Assembly: GCA_937902925.1 (NCBI GenBank)
Contig: CALFNN010000055.1
Span: 1-64,000, forward strand
Direction of reading: 5' to 3'
Length of the DNA: 64,000 nucleotides
Source: an uncultured Opitutaceae bacterium
GTDB lineage: Bacteria; Verrucomicrobiota; Verrucomicrobiia; Opitutales; Opitutaceae
Below are positions 51,958-60,175 of the stretch, piece by piece. A program made the translations under genes and the position numbers. Each line of letters starts with the position of its first letter. The first letter of the stretch is position 1. The notes below the pieces were generated by a model, which was not told the DNA's origin, did not search any database, and saw nothing but the letters and a program-made list of their open reading frames with translations.

Positions 51958-53378
51958 GCAGCCCCTTCGATAGCGCGAAATACAAGGCGCTGTTGAAGGG
52001 GCTGGATGCCACGGAGCTGAAGCTGAGCGAAGTCTGCCGCGACAACGAGAAGCTGCGGATCGACGACGGCTTTTTCAGCAAGCTCGTGGTCCTTACCCAG
52101 CGCCGGATCGAAGCGATGCCCCACGTTCGCCTCGGCGCGGCAGCAAACGTCGTTCGTAAGGGAATCTTCGACATCAACGCGGACGCTTATACTCCGACTG
52201 GCGTTCCGTTCGTGCGCATCACTAACTTGAGGATGGGGCTGATCGCTTCGGACGACCTCGCATTCATTCCGCCTGCAATTCACGCGGCGGAGCACAAGAC
52301 GGCTCTTCGTCGTGGCGACATCGTGCTGTCGAAAACAGCCTATCCTGCAGCTTCGTGGGTGAATTTGCCGGAGTGCAATACCAGTCAGGACACCGTCGCA
52401 GTTCGGCTTTCTGCGGCTGGCCGCAAGCAACTTCGATCGGGCGCAGTCGTGGCGTTTTTCAATTCCCGGCACGGTCTTGCGTTGATGGGGCGACAGTTTC
52501 AGGGCAACGTTCAATTGCACCTCTCGCTGCCGGATGCAAAAAAGCTCCCGATTCCAATTTTTAGCGATGCGCTACAGAAGCGACTGGAGTCGTCGCTGAT
52601 TGAGGCAGACGTGCTGATTGTGCAGTCGGAAGATCGCCTTGCCGCTGCCGAGCAAACCCTCCTGCGCGCGCTCGGCTTGGAAAACTGGCGACCGCCCGAG
52701 CCGCTGACCTACACGCGTCGAGCCTCCGAAGTCGTCACGGCCCACCGGATCGATGCCGAGTATTTCGCTCCACGTGTGTCTGATCTATTCAAGCATCTCG
52801 GCTTGGGTGGACAGACCGTGCGCGATGTCGCGCCGGCACGTTGCGAAAATTTTGCACCCGCGGGCCTCGGCGAATTCGACTACCTCGAAATCGGCTCCCT
52901 GCGTTCCGACGGCACGATCACCGGCGAGCGCTTGCTCAAGTCCGACGCGCCAAGTCGCGCGACGTGGTTTGTCCACGCCGGCGATGTTGTCACGTCCACC
53001 GTCCGTCCACTCCGACGGCTCAGCGCGATCATCGCGCCGGAGCAGGACGGCTTCGTGGCCTCCTCGGGTTTTCTTGTGCTCGAACCGCAGACCGTGCCCG
53101 CCGAAGTGCTCCTCACGTTCCTGCGTCTGCCGCCGGTCTGCGAGTTGATGGATCTGCACACGAGCGCGAGCCTCTATCCCGCGATTTCAGAACGCGACTT
53201 GTTGAACCTGCCGTTTCCAAAACTCCCGACAAGGACGTGCGACGCCATCGTGCAAGCCGTTCGCTCCGCTCACGCTGCCCGCCGCGAAGCACAGTCGCTA
53301 CTCGCGCGTGCCCAGCATGCCGTCGAAATCGCCATCGAACAAGACGAGAAAACGGCGCTGGCCCACCTCGCCGGTTGA
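51954..53378 (+). CDS. restriction-modification specificity (S) subunit
   Basis: About 474 residues with two target-recognition domains: the first from GFFSKLVVLTQRRIEAMPHV to a coiled coil ending LLRALGLENW, the second from RIDAEYFAPRVSDLF to the last helix. Each half ends in a long helix (LESSLIEADVLIVQSEDRLA; AARREAQSLLARAQHAVE), as in HsdS and BcgI B subunits, which choose the bipartite DNA site. No ATG or GTG lies near the expected start; a CTG at 51954 overlaps the methylase stop, a TTG is at 51993, and a T-TTT-TTC slippery heptamer just before the stop could instead produce an M-S fusion by -1 frameshifting. Confidence 0.82.
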   Translation: MSSPFDSAKYKALLKGLDATELKLSEVCRDNEKLRIDDGFFSKLVVLTQRRIEAMPHVRLGAAANVVRKGIFDINADAYTPTGVPFVRITNLRMGLIASDDLAFIPPAIHAAEHKTALRRGDIVLSKTAYPAASWVNLPECNTSQDTVAVRLSAAGRKQLRSGAVVAFFNSRHGLALMGRQFQGNVQLHLSLPDAKKLPIPIFSDALQKRLESSLIEADVLIVQSEDRLAAAEQTLLRALGLENWRPPEPLTYTRRASEVVTAHRIDAEYFAPRVSDLFKHLGLGGQTVRDVAPARCENFAPAGLGEFDYLEIGSLRSDGTITGERLLKSDAPSRATWFVHAGDVVTSTVRPLRRLSAIIAPEQDGFVASSGFLVLEPQTVPAEVLLTFLRLPPVCELMDLHTSASLYPAISERDLLNLPFPKLPTRTCDAIVQAVRSAHAARREAQSLLARAQHAVEIAIEQDEKTALAHLAG

Positions 53379-53453
53379 GTGTGGAAGCCAGCGCGGGGTG
53401 CAGGATTGCAACGTGGGGCTTGTCACTCGGGCACCGCTCGCTAGGGTGCAGGC

Positions 53454-53678
53454 ATGAGCGCGACAGAATTGCTTGAACACGTCCGGGCGATGCCCGCGCG
53501 CGAGCGGCAGAAGTTTGTGGTGGCGGTGCTGGCTTTGCAGGAACGGCGTCCGGTCTCGCCGGCGCGCAAGGCGCGGCGGGTGCGCTGGCCGAATGTCGAA
53601 GGGCGCGCACGGCGCATTTTCGGCGGGAGGGCGCTGCCGAATCTGGTGCTGATGGAGCGTGCAGAGGCGACCCGTTGA
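53454..53678 (+). CDS. probable antitoxin of a PIN-type toxin pair
   Basis: A 74-residue basic protein (ATELLEHVRAMPARERQKFVVA, then ARKARRVRWPNVEGRARRIF) preceding a PIN-domain toxin; its stop lies 5 bases before that gene's ATG. The N-terminal helical stretch resembles small antitoxin DNA-binding or dimerisation parts; the C-terminal half would wrap the toxin. The antitoxin family is not recognised, so the call rests on gene order and size. It sits beside the restriction-modification genes, a typical place for such pairs. Confidence 0.7.
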   Translation: MSATELLEHVRAMPARERQKFVVAVLALQERRPVSPARKARRVRWPNVEGRARRIFGGRALPNLVLMERAEATR

Positions 53679-53683
53679 GTGGA

Positions 53684-54118
53684 ATGCCCTGCTACGCGGA
53701 CAGCAGCTTTCTCGTGTCCTGCTACATCGCGGATGCCAATGCGGCCCAGGCCCGGGACTATCTTTCGCGCACGGGCGCGCCGTTGATTTTCACTTTGCTG
53801 CATGCGCTGGAGGTCCGGAACGCCTTTGAGCTGGGAGTGTTTCGCGGTCTCTTCACTCCAACGGAAGCGCGGGCGGCGGCGAAAAATCTCCAGGACGATC
53901 TCCGTTCGTCCCGGCTGGTGGAAACGCGGGTGAATTGGGCCGCGGCTTTCCGGTTCGCAACCCGTTTTGGCGAACAGCACTCGGCCGAGACGGGCACGCG
54001 CAGCCTGGATATCCTGCATGTGGCGGCGGCGAAATTACTGCGCGCCCCCGGGTTTGTTTCGTTCGATGAGCGGCAACGAAAGCTCGCGGCGTTGGTTGGC
54101 TTGTCGATCGAAGCGTGA
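53684..54118 (+). CDS. PIN-domain (VapC-like) toxin ribonuclease
   Basis: A 144-residue PIN domain: the first acidic residue in CYADSSFLVSCY (Asp 5), a middle Glu in LHALEVRNAF, and the C-terminal Asp residues in SLDILHVAAAKLL and FVSFDERQRKLA. The spacing fits metal-dependent RNases of VapBC modules. The ATG at 53684 is preferred; a TTG at 53675 overlapping the antitoxin stop is possible. It is translationally linked with the upstream antitoxin. Confidence 0.85.
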   Translation: MPCYADSSFLVSCYIADANAAQARDYLSRTGAPLIFTLLHALEVRNAFELGVFRGLFTPTEARAAAKNLQDDLRSSRLVETRVNWAAAFRFATRFGEQHSAETGTRSLDILHVAAAKLLRAPGFVSFDERQRKLAALVGLSIEA

Positions 54119-54124
54119 TGCGCT

Positions 54125-55135
54125 TCAGGGGCGGCGGAAGAGATAGTGGCTGACGAGCCATTCGCGGCCGCCGCGATAACCCCAGAGTTCGGCGCAGCTC
54201 AGGTAGAAAACGCGCCAGTAGGCCCACCATTTGGCCGCGTGCTGACGGCCATACGCGGCGGCGAACAGCGGCAGGATGTCGGCGCGGTGGGCGTCCATGT
54301 TTTGCAGCCAGTGCTCGGCGGTGCGCTGGTAGTGGGTGCCGTCGACCCGCCAGTCGGCGACGAGTTGCAGGTCGTCCTGAAACCGGGTGAGCAAATCGTG
54401 GGCCGGCATCTGGCCGCCGGTGAAAAAATACCGGGCCATCCAGTCCGACGGCCCCGCGGCGACGAAGTGGTAGGACAGGCGCGCGTGGGTGAAGATATGG
54501 ACGAACAGCAGGCCGCCGGGCTTGAGCCAGCGCGCGACGTTGCCGAGAAGGCGCGGGTAGTTTTTCATGTGCTCGAACATCTCGATCGAGACCACGCGGT
54601 CGAACTGCGCGGGCGCGGCGTCGAAGGCGTTCATGTCGCACGTGAGGATGCGAAGATTGGCGAGGCCGCGCCGCCGGGCCGCGGCGTCGATGTATTCCTT
54701 CTGGGTTTTCGAATTCGAAACGCCGGTGATTTCCGCGCGGGGAAACCGCTCCGCCAGCCAGAGCGAGAGCGAACCCCAGCCGCAGCCGAGCTCGAGGATG
54801 CGCTGGCCGTCGGCGAGCCGGCCGCGTTCCGCGTAGAGCGCGAGCATGGCCTCCTCGGCCTGGTCGAGCGTCTCGGTGCCGGTGGGGTAGAGACACCCGG
54901 AATACTTGAGCCGCCGGCCGAGGCAGCGCTGATAAAACGGCGTCGGGACCTCGTAGTGCTGCTCGTTCGCGGCGCGGGTGTTTTCGGCGACGGGGCGAGT
55001 CCGCAGGTCGGCGGCGTAGGTGTCGGGGTCGTAACGGGAGGACTCCTCGCGGAGGCGTTGCGCGAGGAGCCGGCGGATGCCGAGGCGGATGGCCCAGTCC
55101 GGCAGGAGATTTTTTTCGAGGAGAGTATCGATCAT
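54125..55135 (-). CDS. SAM-dependent methyltransferase, CFA-synthase / coclaurine-N-methyltransferase-like
   Basis: A 336-residue class I methyltransferase of the CFA-synthase superfamily without the long N-terminal domain. The SAM site is ILELGCGWGSLSLWLAERFP (about 114-133), followed by ITGVSNSKTQKEYI and the post-motif FDRVVSIEMFEHMKNYPRLL. The N-terminal NEQHYEVPTPFYQRCLG is family-typical. It is the last gene of the leftward lipid operon and overlaps the upstream DUF1295 gene by ATGA. The substrate is unknown; a second methyl transfer on a modified fatty acid is plausible. Confidence 0.88.
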   Translation of the reverse strand: MIDTLLEKNLLPDWAIRLGIRRLLAQRLREESSRYDPDTYAADLRTRPVAENTRAANEQHYEVPTPFYQRCLGRRLKYSGCLYPTGTETLDQAEEAMLALYAERGRLADGQRILELGCGWGSLSLWLAERFPRAEITGVSNSKTQKEYIDAAARRRGLANLRILTCDMNAFDAAPAQFDRVVSIEMFEHMKNYPRLLGNVARWLKPGGLLFVHIFTHARLSYHFVAAGPSDWMARYFFTGGQMPAHDLLTRFQDDLQLVADWRVDGTHYQRTAEHWLQNMDAHRADILPLFAAAYGRQHAAKWWAYWRVFYLSCAELWGYRGGREWLVSHYLFRRP

Positions 55136-55926
55136 GCGGTGGGTTGCTGCGGGAACCATGGCACGAAGGCGCTCGTGGTCCGCTGGTAGCGGCGATAGGC
55201 GTCGCCGCGGCTGCGGATGCTTTGCTCCTCGGTCATGGGTATGCCTGTTACGCGCAGGAGCAGAAAAAGGATGCTGGCCGGGCCGAGAATCGCGATCCAG
55301 CCCCAGGGCGAGGCGAGGGCGAAGACGAAGTAGGCGACCCAGACGAGCCACTCGAAAAAATAGTTCGGATGCCGGCTGTAGCGCCAGAGGCCGCGGTCGC
55401 AGACGCGACCCTGGTTGGCGGGGTCGCGTTTGAATGCCGCCAGTTCGCGGTCGGCGCGCGCCTCGCCGGCGAGGGCGAGGAGCCACAGGGCGGCGCCGGC
55501 GATCTCGGTGCCGTGCAGCACGGGTGCGGGATTGAGGCAGGCGACGAGGAAAGCGACGCCGAGCGCGACAACCGACACGGCCTGCAACTGGAAAAAACCG
55601 AACATCCGCGGCGCGAAACTCGCGGCCCAGTCCCGGCGAAGCTGCCGGTAGCGTCCGTCCTCGGCGGGGTGATGGCGCAGCACGCGAATGAAGAGGTGGG
55701 TGCCAAGCCGCAGGCTCCAGACGACGGCCATGGCGCCGATGAGCGCGCGGCGGACCGGCCAGCCGGGACCGCGGAGCGCGTCGAAGGTGGCGAGCGCGCC
55801 GAAGGCGTAGGACCACGCGATGTCGACGATGCCGTAGTTGTCGATCCGGCGCGCGACGAGGTAGAGCGCCGCAAAGCTGACGCAAAGTCCGCCGAGTGCG
55901 AGGAGCACGAGCGGCGCCGCGGTCAT
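55132..55926 (-). CDS. DUF1295 (steroid 5-alpha-reductase-like) membrane protein
   Basis: A 264-residue polytopic protein with about six or seven transmembrane helices. The C-terminal GLWRYSRHPNYFFEWLVWVA and RGDAYRRYQRTTSAFVPWFP are hallmarks of the DUF1295 / isoprenylcysteine methyltransferase-like superfamily. It probably binds a pyridine cofactor or SAM near RHPNYF. It overlaps both neighbours by ATGA, so it is expressed stoichiometrically with them. In other bacteria such proteins accompany CFA-type lipid methyltransferases. Confidence 0.88.
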   Translation of the reverse strand: MTAAPLVLLALGGLCVSFAALYLVARRIDNYGIVDIAWSYAFGALATFDALRGPGWPVRRALIGAMAVVWSLRLGTHLFIRVLRHHPAEDGRYRQLRRDWAASFAPRMFGFFQLQAVSVVALGVAFLVACLNPAPVLHGTEIAGAALWLLALAGEARADRELAAFKRDPANQGRVCDRGLWRYSRHPNYFFEWLVWVAYFVFALASPWGWIAILGPASILFLLLRVTGIPMTEEQSIRSRGDAYRRYQRTTSAFVPWFPQQPTA

Positions 55927-56471
55927 GGGATCGGGTGGTCCCGGTTTTTTTCCGCGGCGAGCTTGGCGGCGGCAGCCACGCGGACGCGGTTGGCCTCGCG
56001 GAGGATCGGCAAGGAGACGTAGAAGACCGCGGTGCCCCAGAACGGGGCGAGGACCGCCCAGACGACGCAGGCGTGCATGGCCGCCACGCTGAAGTCGTGC
56101 AGAAACTGGATCGGGTGCTCGGTGAGGAGCTCCCGCATGGCACGGAATTCGAAACGGGAATGCGTGGCGCTGAAGATTCGCTCACCCCACTTCAGCGAGG
56201 CGACGATGAACCAGATGTGCAGCGGCGTGCAGAGATAGTTCACCGCCTGGATGATCGGCTGGTTGAGCTTCAGGAAAATCCCCACGATGAGACAGAGCAG
56301 CGTGGTCGTGCCGAGGAGCGGAAACATCGCGATCGAACTGCCGATGGCGACAGTCAGGGCGATTTTCTCGGGGGTGATGCCCTGGGTGAGCTGGTGCAGA
56401 ACGGGATCGAGCACCCGACGTTGCCAGAAGGTGCGCTTCGGTTCGGCGGAGGGGAGGTTCGGATCGGGCAC
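55923..56471 (-). CDS. DUF2062-family membrane protein
   Basis: A 182-residue protein starting at GTG 56471, since no ATG fits the family start. The DUF2062 core is GITPEKIALTVAIGSSIAMF and PLLGTTTLLCLIVGIFLKLN, followed by NQPIIQAVNYLCTPLHIWFI: four predicted membrane helices. The family's function is unknown. Its stop overlaps the start of the DUF1295 gene (ATGA). It is 56 bases downstream of the DUF1475 gene. Confidence 0.82.
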   Translation of the reverse strand: MPDPNLPSAEPKRTFWQRRVLDPVLHQLTQGITPEKIALTVAIGSSIAMFPLLGTTTLLCLIVGIFLKLNQPIIQAVNYLCTPLHIWFIVASLKWGERIFSATHSRFEFRAMRELLTEHPIQFLHDFSVAAMHACVVWAVLAPFWGTAVFYVSLPILREANRVRVAAAAKLAAEKNRDHPIP

Positions 56472-56527
56472 GGGAGAAAAGGCATACCACAGATTCCGCG
56501 GATGGGAAGCCGGGTTGCGACGGATTT

Positions 56528-56935
56528 TCAACCGCGGGGCAAAGCGAACAGAATCAACGCGATTCCGCACGCGGCGAGCGCCGGACCGAGCCACCCGGGG
56601 CCGGGGTGGCGCCGGGTCAGGACGTCGGCGAGCCGGCCGGCGGGCGGGAATCGAAAAAGTTCCGCGAGGCAGTAGGCCGACATGGCGATGTTGCCGAGGA
56701 GCATGATGGCGACAAACCATGCGGCGCGGGCGAGCCAGGATGTCTGCTTGTAGCACACCCAGACGAAGAAGGTCGTGAATCCCCAGTAGGTGTCGAACGT
56801 CGTGGCGATGAACCAGGGATGCGCGAACACGTCGCGCGGCACGGCGAAGAGCGGGCAGCGCAGGCTCGCCCACGTCGTGACCCAAAGCATGGAGGCGAGC
56901 ACCACGAGAAAAAGGGCGCGGAGGAAAAGGAGCAT
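56528..56935 (-). CDS. DUF1475-like small membrane protein
   Basis: A 135-residue protein with four predicted transmembrane helices. The second has TFDTYWGFTTFFVWVCYKQT, followed by WFVAIMLLGNIAMSAYCLAE; both resemble the DUF1475 family. It is in the middle of the lipid operon, so it may help move or channel lipids. The N-terminal helix LFLRALFLVVLASML may act as an uncleaved signal. Confidence 0.7.
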   Translation of the reverse strand: MLLFLRALFLVVLASMLWVTTWASLRCPLFAVPRDVFAHPWFIATTFDTYWGFTTFFVWVCYKQTSWLARAAWFVAIMLLGNIAMSAYCLAELFRFPPAGRLADVLTRRHPGPGWLGPALAACGIALILFALPRG

Positions 56936-56992
56936 GAAACGGAAGGAGGGGCGTTCGCCCGGGATGGCGGAACGAGCCGCCGGGAACGATGC

Positions 56993-58306
56993 TCACCGGC
57001 GGAGATTGTTCGGGCGCGAATGGACGGTCTGGACGACGGAGATGTTGCGCATCGCGAAGGCCGCCTCGCAGTAGCAGAGATAGTAGGTCCATTTGCGGAT
57101 GAAGCGGTCGTCGAAGCCGAGGGCGCGGACTTCGTCGAGACGCGCCCGGAAGCTGTCGTGCCAGAGCCGGAGCGTGCGGGCGTAGTCGTGGCCGAAATCC
57201 TCGACGCCCTGCACGACGAAGCCGCCGGCGCGGGCGAGGAGGTGGTTGACGCGATTCAGGGAAAGCAGGAGCGAGCCGGGGAAAATGTGCTTCTGGATGA
57301 AATCGACGCCGCGCCGGAGTTCGTCGTAGCGGGAGTCAGGACAAGTGATGAACTGCGCGGCGAAGAGGCCGTCGGGTTTCAGGAGACGGTCGATGCTCGC
57401 GCAGAAGCCGGGCAGGTAACGGTGGCCGACGGCCTCCATCATCTCGATGGAGACGATTTTGTCGTAGCGGCCGGTCAGGTCGCGATAGTCGCGGAGCACC
57501 ACCTCGATCCGGCCGGCGAGGCCGGCGGCCGCGATGCGCCGGCGGGCGAGGTCGAATTGCTGCCGCGAAATCGTGGCCGTGGTGACGCGGCAGCCGTGGG
57601 TTTGCGCGGCGTGGAGCGACCATCCGCCCCAGCCGGTGCCGATCTCGAGCACGTGGTCGCCGGGGGCGAGGCGGAGCTTGCGGCAGAGGGACTCATTTTT
57701 CTCGCGCTGGGCCTCCGCGAGCGAGAGGTCGGGCGCACGGGCGGGCCACATCGCGGCGGAATACATCAGCGATGGATCGAGAAACAATGCGAAGAAATCG
57801 TTCGAGAGATCGTAGTGCTCGCGGATATTGCGGCGCGCGGTCTCGCGGGTGTTGGGGCGGAGGACGTGGCCGAGGCGGTTGGCAAAACGCAGGAGATTGA
57901 GCGTCCAGGACGATGCGCGCGACCGGGCGGAGCCGGAGAGGGTCGGGGCGTGGTCGAGGTTGAGGATGAACCAGGCGACGACCGCGGCGATATTGGGCGT
58001 CTCCCAGTCGCCATCGATGAAAGACTCGGCAAACCCGATGTCGCCCGCGAGGACGCATTTTTTGAAGAACGCCTCGCGGCGCACGCGGATGTGGGCGGTG
58101 GCGGGCAGGCCGGGCGGGAGCGGGCGCGCGGACGCATCGGGTTGAGCACCGGCCTCGAAGCGGTCGCCGTCGGGCAGATCGACGCGGAGGTGGCCGCGGT
58201 GCAGGCGCGAAAAGGCCCGCAGCACCGCGGCGCGGGCGAGGGACGGCTTGATGGCGGCGACGAATGTGGCGTCGGCGGACGAATGGGCGGCTTGGTCGTG
58301 GCTCAT
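56993..58306 (-). CDS. cyclopropane-fatty-acyl-phospholipid synthase family protein
   Basis: A 437-residue enzyme of full CFA-synthase length. The N-terminal domain (about 1-130) includes FAESFIDGDWETPNIAAVVA; the catalytic part has NIREHYDLSNDFFALFLDPS, the SAM motif VLEIGTGWGGWSLHAA and FDLARRRIAAAGL, then IVSIEMMEAVGHRYLPGF. The C-terminus has the expected FRARLDEVRALGFDDRFIRK. Family members add a methylene or methyl group to double bonds of phospholipid acyl chains. The ATG overlaps the stop of DUF1365 (ATGA), a linkage seen in many bacteria. Confidence 0.9.
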   Translation of the reverse strand: MSHDQAAHSSADATFVAAIKPSLARAAVLRAFSRLHRGHLRVDLPDGDRFEAGAQPDASARPLPPGLPATAHIRVRREAFFKKCVLAGDIGFAESFIDGDWETPNIAAVVAWFILNLDHAPTLSGSARSRASSWTLNLLRFANRLGHVLRPNTRETARRNIREHYDLSNDFFALFLDPSLMYSAAMWPARAPDLSLAEAQREKNESLCRKLRLAPGDHVLEIGTGWGGWSLHAAQTHGCRVTTATISRQQFDLARRRIAAAGLAGRIEVVLRDYRDLTGRYDKIVSIEMMEAVGHRYLPGFCASIDRLLKPDGLFAAQFITCPDSRYDELRRGVDFIQKHIFPGSLLLSLNRVNHLLARAGGFVVQGVEDFGHDYARTLRLWHDSFRARLDEVRALGFDDRFIRKWTYYLCYCEAAFAMRNISVVQTVHSRPNNLRR

Positions 58307-59160
58307 GCGGCGTCGGTGGTGCGGGCGATCGACGGATGCGGGCGATACAAGTCGCGCTGCTCGCCGGGCCGCGCGGCCTTGGCGAACCATGGCGCACGTT
58401 TCAACCAGAGGCGGAACGCATGCCAGTGAATCAGGGAAATGATGCGCAGCGTGATGAAGGGATATTTCAGCGTGAACCACGCGAGCCGCGCGCCGGTGAA
58501 CTCGCGGCGCGTGCCGGCGAGCGTGCTGGCGAGCGTGCGTTCGGTCCCGACGTAGTCGTCGATCTGGATGGACAGGAGGTCGGCGGGCGTGCGGAGGGTA
58601 AAGGCGAAGTCCACGTCGACGTCGGAATAGGGCGAGACGTAGAAATGCTTCGGCACCCGGACACGGAACTCGCCGGGCCGGGCCTGGGTCGCCGGGCCGA
58701 GCAGGTAGGGCTTCATTTCCCTGAAGGTGTTGGTCACCTCGGCGAGCGCGGCGACGGGCCGGCCGGTGCGGTCGGAGCAGAAATAAAACGAGACGGGATT
58801 GAACAGATAGCCGGCGACACGCGGCAGCGTGACGAGCACGACGCGACCGCCCGCGAGATCGATGCCGTGACCGGCGAGATGGGCGACGACGCGTTGTTTC
58901 AGCGAAACGGAAGGGTCACGTATTGCGTGACACTTTCCGCCGGGCGTTGGGGCATGGAGCCGCTCGCCGGTCGGGAGATAATCGGCTTCGCGGAACGAGT
59001 AGAGGTTGGCGCGATTGACGGAAAAGAGCGGAAGCCCGCGGGGAAGCGCGGCGAGTTCGTCGAGGTCGAGCGCGAAGAGAAAGATCCGGTAAAGAAACCG
59101 GTGGGGCCGCGGCGAAAAACGCGCGTGCATGACGTGGCATTCGTAGAGGCAGGAATTCAT
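58303..59160 (-). CDS. DUF1365-family protein
   Basis: A 285-residue protein with the DUF1365 signatures CHVMHARFSPRPHRFLYRIF at the start, then PVSFYFCSD, EVTNTFREMKPY and KHFYVSPYSDVDVDF. It is the first gene of the leftward operon and overlaps the CFA synthase. DUF1365 usually lies between a FAD amine-oxidase-like gene and a CFA gene; here the region upstream switches strand and no such oxidoreductase is present. The biochemical role is unsettled. Confidence 0.9.
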   Translation of the reverse strand: MNSCLYECHVMHARFSPRPHRFLYRIFLFALDLDELAALPRGLPLFSVNRANLYSFREADYLPTGERLHAPTPGGKCHAIRDPSVSLKQRVVAHLAGHGIDLAGGRVVLVTLPRVAGYLFNPVSFYFCSDRTGRPVAALAEVTNTFREMKPYLLGPATQARPGEFRVRVPKHFYVSPYSDVDVDFAFTLRTPADLLSIQIDDYVGTERTLASTLAGTRREFTGARLAWFTLKYPFITLRIISLIHWHAFRLWLKRAPWFAKAARPGEQRDLYRPHPSIARTTDAA

Positions 59161-59366
59161 GCGCGGGCGCTGGACGGTTGGAACACATCCCTGCTACGGG
59201 CCGGGACGCGCGGTGGATGCCGGGAATGCGACGGAGACGGAGGGCGAACCGGGAGGACGGGCGCGGCGGACGGCCGGGAGAGAATTTGAAGGACAATCGG
59301 CCGGGACGGTGTTACGCGAAGGGAGTCTGGTCCCCTGGCGCGCCGGGCGCCCCAACGCGAAACAAC

Positions 59367-59720
59367 ATGCCCCCTTCTCCTGAAGAACCGGACGATCCCC
59401 TCGACCCCCTGCTCGACCGCTGGGGGGGCGGCGTGCCGCCGGCGCCCCGGCAACTGACGGCGGAGGTCTGGCGACGGATTGCCGCCGCGGAGACGCCGGC
59501 GGCGCCGCCGCGCTGGACCGAGCGGCTCAACGCCATGTTTGCGCGGCCATCCTTTGCCGCGGCGTTTGTGACGGCGTGCACGCTGCTCGGCTTGTTTCTC
59601 GCGGAGGTGAAGACCTCGCGGCAACAGGCGGAGGACGGCGCGCAACTCGCCCAAAGCTACCTCCGGCTGATCGATCCGCTGCTCACCGCCGAGGCCGCGC
59701 CCGTCGCGGCAAAGCCATGA
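59367..59720 (+). CDS. single-pass membrane anti-sigma-like protein (CnrY-like position)
   Basis: A 117-residue protein: an acidic Pro-rich cytoplasmic part (1-65, LDPLLDRWGGGVPPAPRQLT), a transmembrane helix (about 70-88, AAAFVTACTLLGLFLAEVK) and a short outer tail. Its stop overlaps the start of the sensor gene (ATGA), and an ECF sigma follows that. By gene order (anti-sigma, sensor, sigma) it takes the place of CnrY. The sequence is too divergent for a direct family match. Confidence 0.68.
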   Translation: MPPSPEEPDDPLDPLLDRWGGGVPPAPRQLTAEVWRRIAAAETPAAPPRWTERLNAMFARPSFAAAFVTACTLLGLFLAEVKTSRQQAEDGAQLAQSYLRLIDPLLTAEAAPVAAKP

Positions 59721-60175
59721 AACGCACGCTGCTCGTCCTCCTGCTCGGCCTCGCGTGCGGCGTGGGCGCGCACTTTGCGTGGCTGGCGCGACACCAGCGG
59801 GTGCGGACCGATGATCTCGCGACCCAGCTCGCGTGGATGAAATCCAACCTGCACCTCAGTGACCGGCAGCTTGCGCGCCTGCGGGTGCTGCACGAGCAGT
59901 CGGCGCCACAGCTGCTTGCGCTGGCGGCCCAGGTGGCCGGGATGAAGGACGAACTGGCGGCCTTCGAACGCCAGCGGCAGACGGGCGGCCGGATCGATTT
60001 TCTCGACTTCGCGCGCTTCGTCGACCAGCGCCGGGCGCTGGACCGGGCCTGCCGCGACTCCATGCGCTCGCTGGTGGCGCAGGCAGCGGATGTGATGACG
60101 CCTCCGCAGCGGGAGCATTATCTCAACCTGCTCGAACCCGCGCTGAAAACCGACCGCGCGACCGCCCTCCCTTGA
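59717..60175 (+). CDS. periplasmic sensor protein of the CnrX / CpxP-like metal-resistance fold
   Basis: A 152-residue protein with an N-terminal anchor (about 4-22) and a four-helix-hook domain. LHLSDRQLARLRVLHEQSAP and DVMTPPQREHYLNLLEPALK are typical of the heavy-metal sensor / Spy-CpxP superfamily. His residues in HLSD, LHEQ and EHYL could bind metal, but the full CnrX site cannot be confirmed. It overlaps the upstream gene and touches the ECF sigma downstream. Confidence 0.8.
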   Translation: MKRTLLVLLLGLACGVGAHFAWLARHQRVRTDDLATQLAWMKSNLHLSDRQLARLRVLHEQSAPQLLALAAQVAGMKDELAAFERQRQTGGRIDFLDFARFVDQRRALDRACRDSMRSLVAQAADVMTPPQREHYLNLLEPALKTDRATALP

